This document shows, in pieces, positions 62,401-64,000 of a stretch of DNA of 64,000 nt. Numbering within the stretch: position 1 is the stretch's first letter; each line of letters begins with the position of its first letter. The stretch lies in contig NC_052017.1 of the NCBI RefSeq assembly GCF_015832195.1, positions 66,403,801 through 66,467,800 on the forward strand, given 5' to 3'. The notes below the pieces were generated by a model. That model saw only the letters and a list, made by a program, of their open reading frames with translations. It had not been told where the DNA came from and ran no database searches. Source of the stretch: Motacilla alba alba. Taxonomy: Eukaryota > Chordata > Aves > Passeriformes > Motacillidae. The translations under genes were made by a program, and so were the position numbers.

Positions 62401-62951
62401 GGGAACGCTGATGGCTTTGTACAGGGCACGCATTTGCTCCTGGAGCTGAAGCAGCCTGAAAGGGAAGGAAACACTTAGTGTCTGTGAGCAAAACACCCAG
62501 AAAACACACAAACAATGCAATTTATCTCTCCTACTGGACCACCAACTATTCAAAACAAGGTGTTAAAAGCAAAGACCGTGGAAAAAATATACTGAGTAAG
62601 ATTTAATGGAGACATCTAAGGTACCAATTTCTATCAGAAATATATTACTGCAAGACCCTTCTCCTTGTTAGTGTGAGCAAACAGATTTGGTTACACTTTA
62701 TTGATTTCTATTACATCCTGCAACACCAGGGAAGGTGAGCACTTAAGGTACCACAAACTTCTATCAGTCACATTCTGGACCCCAACCCTTCCCGGACAAT
62801 ACCTTTTCTGATACATGTCACAGGGCTGGCCCATCTGCCTCATCTCTCTGATCAGCCCATCCAGGATGTCCATTTGGTCATTCGCCTGTGCAAAACAGTC
62901 TTCCAGATCCCTGTTCCCTCTAAGTGGGACGCCATCCCCATATTTCAATTC
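35456..62951 (-). CDS. DSP: Desmoplakin (DSP), exons 3-24, 5' partial
   Basis: Desmoplakin is the cytoplasmic plaque protein of desmosomes: its N-terminal plakin domain binds plakoglobin/plakophilin and its C-terminal plakin repeats anchor intermediate filaments. Twenty-two minus-strand exons with GT-AG borders join without a frameshift into 2763 codons plus stop (sum 8292 nt). The recognisable order is: N-terminal segment ELKYGDG, spectrin repeats with an SH3 insert ([11 protein letters not shown]), coiled-coil rod, plakin-repeat domains A, B and C (motifs like [10 protein letters not shown]), a GSR-rich tail. Human DSP has 2871 residues and the segment here corresponds to human 92-2871, so this protein is about 17 residues shorter over that span. 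Exon count and phases match the human gene from exon 3 on. Exons 1-2, the start codon and the promoter are beyond the right edge; I searched 62952-64000 and saw no exon 2. Identity is near certain; exact borders are by eye. Confidence 0.98.
38651..40195 (-). other. DSP intron 23
   Basis: 1545-bp intron between the rod exon and the tail exon, shared by DPI, DPIa and DPII. Contains a TA microsatellite; nothing else recognised. Confidence 0.85.
39285..39318 (+). repeat. TA-rich microsatellite in DSP intron 23
   Basis: TATATATATATATTAAATATATATATATAG-type sequence of about 35 bp. Confidence 0.85.
40196..42487 (-). CDS. DSP: DSP exon 23, coiled-coil rod (DPI-specific part)
   Basis: 2292 nt, 764 codons with no interruption. 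The acceptor AG is at 42488-42489, so the exon starts at [18 protein letters not shown]. The final donor GTATT is at 40194-40195, after KFQKQALE. The translation is continuous heptad coiled coil that mediates parallel dimerisation. It contains an internal repeat of about 156 residues that twice gives ENELAKVRN, and whose third copy reads [11 protein letters not shown]. Two internal donors lie in the first two copies (listed separately). In the short isoform DPII, residues equivalent to human 1195-1793 are spliced out of this exon. The open frame continues past the donor into intron 23 by chance. Confidence 0.97.
41520..41525 (-). promoter_or_regulatory. DSP: Second internal donor in exon 23, DPIa type
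   Basis: The same 15-nt context GCTAAG|GTAAGAAAC recurs with last exon base 41522 and GT at 41520-41521, 322 codons into the exon. This fits the position reported for the minor human isoform DPIa (loss beginning near residue 1351, as I recall). Splicing to exon 24 stays in frame and removes 442 codons. Confidence 0.7.
41988..41993 (-). promoter_or_regulatory. DSP: Internal splice donor in exon 23, DPII type
   Basis: Minus strand reads GCTAAG|GTAAGAAAC; last exon base 41990, GT at 41988-41989. It lies 498 nt (166 codons) into exon 23, exactly where human DPII splices to exon 24 (human residue 1194/1195). Joining to exon 24 at 38650 keeps frame and removes 598 codons. The match to the consensus AAG|GTAAG is stronger than that of the exon-end donor. 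Use in this species is inferred. Confidence 0.85.
43323..43421 (-). CDS. DSP: DSP exon 22
   Basis: 99 nt, 33 codons. Acceptor AG 43422-43423, donor GTATTC at 43321-43322. Encodes [20 protein letters not shown] and [13 protein letters not shown], the end of the last spectrin repeat before the rod. Confidence 0.95.
44054..44161 (-). CDS. DSP: DSP exon 21
   Basis: 108 nt, 36 codons. Acceptor AG 44162-44163, donor GTACCT at 44052-44053. Encodes [20 protein letters not shown] and [16 protein letters not shown]. Confidence 0.94.
45054..45137 (-). CDS. DSP: DSP exon 20
   Basis: 84 nt, 28 codons. Acceptor AG 45138-45139, donor GTACTT at 45052-45053. Encodes [20 protein letters not shown] and DQCSAAIK. 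Confidence 0.94.
45744..45906 (-). CDS. DSP: DSP exon 19
   Basis: 163 nt. Acceptor AG 45907-45908, donor GTATGC at 45742-45743. Encodes [38 protein letters not shown] and [14 protein letters not shown]. Confidence 0.95.
46765..46958 (-). CDS. DSP: DSP exon 18
   Basis: 194 nt. Acceptor AG 46959-46960, donor GTTTGT at 46763-46764. Encodes [39 protein letters not shown] and [18 protein letters not shown], a late spectrin repeat of the plakin domain. Confidence 0.95.
47461..47494 (+). repeat. (CA)17 microsatellite in DSP intron 17
   Basis: An uninterrupted run of 17 CA units, starting just after TGTTTCTT. Confidence 0.95.
48240..48838 (-). mobile_element. CR1 LINE 3' fragment in DSP intron 17
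   Basis: Plus strand begins TTTCATAGAACCACAG and contains GATCATTGAGTCCAACTCC, CCTGTTCCAGTGCCCAGCC, AACCTTTTCCTGATATCCAA and AATGAGGTCTCCCCTCAG. This is the reverse complement of the CR1 3' end, so it lies in DSP-sense orientation. The right end near 48838 is approximate. Confidence 0.9.
48978..49116 (-). CDS. DSP: DSP exon 17
   Basis: 139 nt. Acceptor AG 49117-49118, donor GTGAGG at 48976-48977. Encodes [39 protein letters not shown] and RACLK. An antisense CR1 element ends about 140 bp downstream of the donor. Confidence 0.95.
49209..49235. repeat. Perfect hairpin in DSP intron 16
   Basis: GGTATCACAGAA (49209-49220), a 3-base spacer ATT and the exact complement TTCTGTGATACC (49224-49235). 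It lies between exons 16 and 17. Confidence 0.9.
49428..49594 (-). CDS. DSP: DSP exon 16
   Basis: 167 nt. Acceptor AG 49595-49596, donor GTAAGT at 49426-49427. Encodes [40 protein letters not shown] and [14 protein letters not shown]. Not represented by a clean open frame from an ATG; found by homology (human NFRGSEKYCYLQNEVFGLFQ). Confidence 0.93.
50361..50578 (-). CDS. DSP: DSP exon 15
   Basis: 218 nt. Acceptor AG 50579-50580, donor GTAACT at 50359-50360. Encodes a poorly conserved linker ([19 protein letters not shown]) and then a conserved helix ([18 protein letters not shown]). The frame is fixed by the split Val codon shared with exon 14. This is the most diverged plakin-domain exon in the window. 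Confidence 0.93.
51087..51291 (-). CDS. DSP: DSP exon 14
   Basis: 205 nt. Acceptor AG 51292-51293, donor GTTTGT at 51085-51086. Encodes [37 protein letters not shown] and [18 protein letters not shown], ending in a glutamine/proline linker that differs from the human linker. Confidence 0.95.
51823..51949 (-). CDS. DSP: DSP exon 13
   Basis: 127 nt. Acceptor AG 51950-51951, donor GTAAGA at 51821-51822. Encodes [20 protein letters not shown] and [18 protein letters not shown], essentially identical to human, showing strong constraint on this spectrin-repeat helix. Confidence 0.96.
52349..52503 (-). CDS. DSP: DSP exon 12 (SH3 insert)
   Basis: 155 nt. Acceptor AG 52504-52505, donor GTGAGT at 52347-52348. 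Encodes [40 protein letters not shown] and PLAVDLAT. This is the core of the atypical SH3 domain inserted in a spectrin repeat of plakin proteins. The proline-rich [10 protein letters not shown] follows the SH3 fold. Confidence 0.96.
53547..53699 (-). CDS. DSP: DSP exon 11
   Basis: 153 nt, 51 codons. Acceptor AG 53700-53701, donor GTATTG at 53545-53546. Encodes [20 protein letters not shown], then [13 protein letters not shown] and CDYKQDL, entering the SH3 domain (first strands). Confidence 0.95.
54470..54595 (-). CDS. DSP: DSP exon 10
   Basis: 126 nt, 42 codons. Acceptor AG 54596-54597, donor GTACTG at 54468-54469. Encodes [19 protein letters not shown] through LLEQIKELE, the spectrin repeat preceding the SH3 insert. 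Confidence 0.95.
54823..54918 (-). CDS. DSP: DSP exon 9
   Basis: 96 nt, 32 codons. Acceptor AG 54919-54920, donor GTGAGT at 54821-54822. Encodes [18 protein letters not shown] and [11 protein letters not shown], a helix of a plakin spectrin repeat, nearly identical to human. Confidence 0.95.
56080..56184 (-). CDS. DSP: DSP exon 8
   Basis: 105 nt, 35 codons. Acceptor AG 56185-56186, donor GTGAGT at 56078-56079. Encodes [18 protein letters not shown] and [15 protein letters not shown]. Its first residue is Lys where the human protein has Ile. Confidence 0.95.
57113..57274 (-). CDS. DSP: DSP exon 7
   Basis: 162 nt, 54 codons. Acceptor AG 57275-57276, donor GTAAGA at 57111-57112. Contains [20 protein letters not shown], which is identical to the mammalian protein and a good family signature. 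Confidence 0.96.
57375..57470 (+). repeat. T/G-rich low-complexity tract in DSP intron 7 region
   Basis: TTTG, GGTT and poly-T units upstream of the DSP exon 7 acceptor on the minus strand (it reads A/C-rich in the sense direction). It is not the polypyrimidine tract itself, which lies closer to 57275. Confidence 0.85.
58342..58392 (-). CDS. DSP: DSP exon 6 (51-nt micro-exon)
   Basis: 51 nt, 17 codons ([17 protein letters not shown]). Acceptor AG 58393-58394, donor GTAAGC at 58340-58341. It is too short to stand out as an ORF; it was found by homology to REKSAIYQLEEEYENLL in the human protein. Confidence 0.93.
59528..59656 (-). CDS. DSP: DSP exon 5
   Basis: 129 nt, 43 codons. Acceptor AG 59657-59658, donor GT 59526-59527. 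Encodes [18 protein letters not shown] through [17 protein letters not shown], part of the first spectrin-repeat unit. Confidence 0.95.
59657..62280 (-). other. DSP intron 4
   Basis: Largest complete DSP intron in the window, 2624 bp. Contains an (AG)n run near 61025-61043 and a small duplication CACAACTTTCAC near 61635-61660. No exon or RNA gene recognised. Confidence 0.8.
62281..62455 (-). CDS. DSP: DSP exon 4
   Basis: 175 nt. Acceptor AG 62456-62457, donor GT 62279-62280. Encodes [18 protein letters not shown], a basic [10 protein letters not shown] stretch and [21 protein letters not shown], leading into the plakin domain. Confidence 0.95.
62803..62951 (-). CDS. DSP: DSP exon 3
   Basis: 149 nt, phase 0 in, 2 out. 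Acceptor AG at 62952-62953, donor GT at 62801-62802. Encodes ELKYGDG through GQPCDMYQK, the N-terminal head upstream of the first spectrin repeat. The [12 protein letters not shown] stretch is identical to the mammalian protein. Confidence 0.95.
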
Positions 62952-64000
62952 CTAATGAAAAAAAAAGATGGGAGATTAAATTAAATATTCATCATCTAAG
63001 CTTCCTTTGGTTGTCTTAAAAAAGGTGTTGTGAGGAGTGGGGTTTTTTTTTAGGAAGCATGATAAGTTTCAACTGCAGGTCTCTGACAGTTTAAACTGGC
63101 AGAAGGCTGATGATCCACAGTCACTGGAAAGTGCTTATTAAAATAAAATATGGAAGAAAATTATTAAAATGTAGTTATCAAACAAAACTTTCCATAAAGA
63201 GCAGCACATCTTGATGCTTATTTCAGTGGAGCCAAGGCTTCACATGGTGTGCTAACTTCTTAAGACATTATGCTTTTGTGTTCAGAAGATGAGAAGGAAA
63301 CACTGTCCTAGTAGGAGATGGTAGATATTGCTCCTGATTTTCCACAAGGTTCTCTGAGGTTCTAAGACTTCCCCCTCCTGCAAAAACACGAGCAGGACTG
63401 TCTTCCTGGGTCCAGCTCCATGCCCCATTACATTTGCATCCCACCTTATCACCCAAAGTCTAGGCAAATTCTCCATGCACCCTCTCAGTGCATTTGGACC
63501 AGCATGGTCATGGTGCTTCAACAAGGAAGACACGGCTCTTTGACCTCACTGCACACTGACACAGCCGTGCTGCGCAAAACATAATGCAGCTGTGACCTTA
63601 TTCTCCAAATAAAATATTATGGACCTCATTGCTCTGTCCCTTAGAAAGAGAAGAAAGGAACAAAGCAGGCAATGCATGTTGTGGCACCAAGCTGGAACTA
63701 AACATCTCTTTCTTTCAACTTTCCTAGAATAATATTAATCCTGAACAAAAGGCAGTATTTACTCTGGCATTGATTTTTATACAAACATGCTCACACGTCC
63801 TGTATCTCTGAAAAGGAAATGAACTCCTAACCACAGAGTTCATTTCTGAAAGAATTTTCTGTCCACAGAGGGTCCAAAAGTGCGCATTAAATCACATCTA
63901 CTGCCAGGACTGTTAAAGTGTTTCACATCTCAGTGGCCTCAGCAGCAGGATGCACTCACCACCCTGCACCTCCTCTGCCTCAGCAGGAACAGAGGACACC
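62952..64000 (-). other. DSP intron 2, 3' part
   Basis: Upstream of the exon 3 acceptor. I looked for the exon 2 peptide (human MSRHQNQNTIQELLQ) in the reverse complement and did not see it, so exon 2 is beyond the window. Confidence 0.65.

Noticed and set aside
63900..64000. GGGTGGTGAGTG on the minus strand as a possible DSP exon 2 donor
   Set aside because: The preceding sequence does not encode the conserved exon 2 peptide, so it is a chance GTGAGT.
1..64000. CRISPR arrays, bacterial operons, phage or plasmid features
   Set aside because: No regularly spaced repeats or prokaryotic genes; the sequence is clearly vertebrate nuclear DNA with introns, CR1 and LTR elements.
1..64000. tRNA, rRNA or snRNA genes
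   Set aside because: I looked for box A/B-like and cloverleaf patterns by eye and recognised none; a covariance-model scan would be decisive.

Overview
The window is vertebrate nuclear DNA, almost certainly from a bird and probably from a songbird. It carries three CR1 LINE 3' ends of the avian type, a complete solo LTR (TGTCGTGG...CCATGACA) of the kind common in passerines, a maestro-type HEAT-repeat gene of a family expanded in birds, and a desmoplakin gene that is clearly orthologous to, but diverged from, mammalian desmoplakin. No CRISPR array, operon or other prokaryotic structure is present. The species is inferred, not proven.

Layout. 0-3 kb: a GC-rich, CpG-rich block, a long TA microsatellite, a CR1 fragment and a 1.34-kb solo LTR with an exact 5-bp target-site duplication. 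3-15 kb: AT-rich intergenic DNA with no gene I can support and one short GC-rich island near 12.2-12.3 kb. 15.4-15.8 kb: a second CR1. 16.5-25.3 kb: a compact minus-strand gene of the MROH (maestro heat-like repeat) family, 19 small exons that join in one frame of about 765 codons. It is bracketed by two diverged copies of a ~400-bp direct repeat. One of its splice donors is G|AT instead of G|GT. 25.3-34.7 kb: intergenic DNA with a probable retroviral LTR near 30.6-31.2 kb and several simple repeats. 34.75 kb to the right edge: desmoplakin (DSP) on the minus strand.

DSP is the main gene. I reconstructed 22 coding exons with GT-AG borders and consistent phases. They correspond one-to-one to exons 3-24 of the 24-exon human gene, as I recall it. 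Together they give 2763 codons plus a stop, starting at the segment equivalent to human residue 92. Exons 1-2 and the promoter lie beyond base 64000. Exons 3-22 encode the plakin domain (spectrin repeats with an SH3 insert), exon 23 most of the coiled-coil rod, and exon 24 the rod end, the three plakin-repeat domains and the Gly-Ser-Arg tail. Exon 23 contains two in-frame internal donors at the places expected for the short isoforms DPII and DPIa.

The two genes are in the same orientation (MROH-like downstream of DSP) with no sign of functional linkage. I found no undescribed multi-gene system. The points most worth checking are the MROH unit between direct repeats, its broken donor in an otherwise intact frame, the paired alternative donors in DSP exon 23, and perfect hairpins in the solo LTR and in DSP intron 16.
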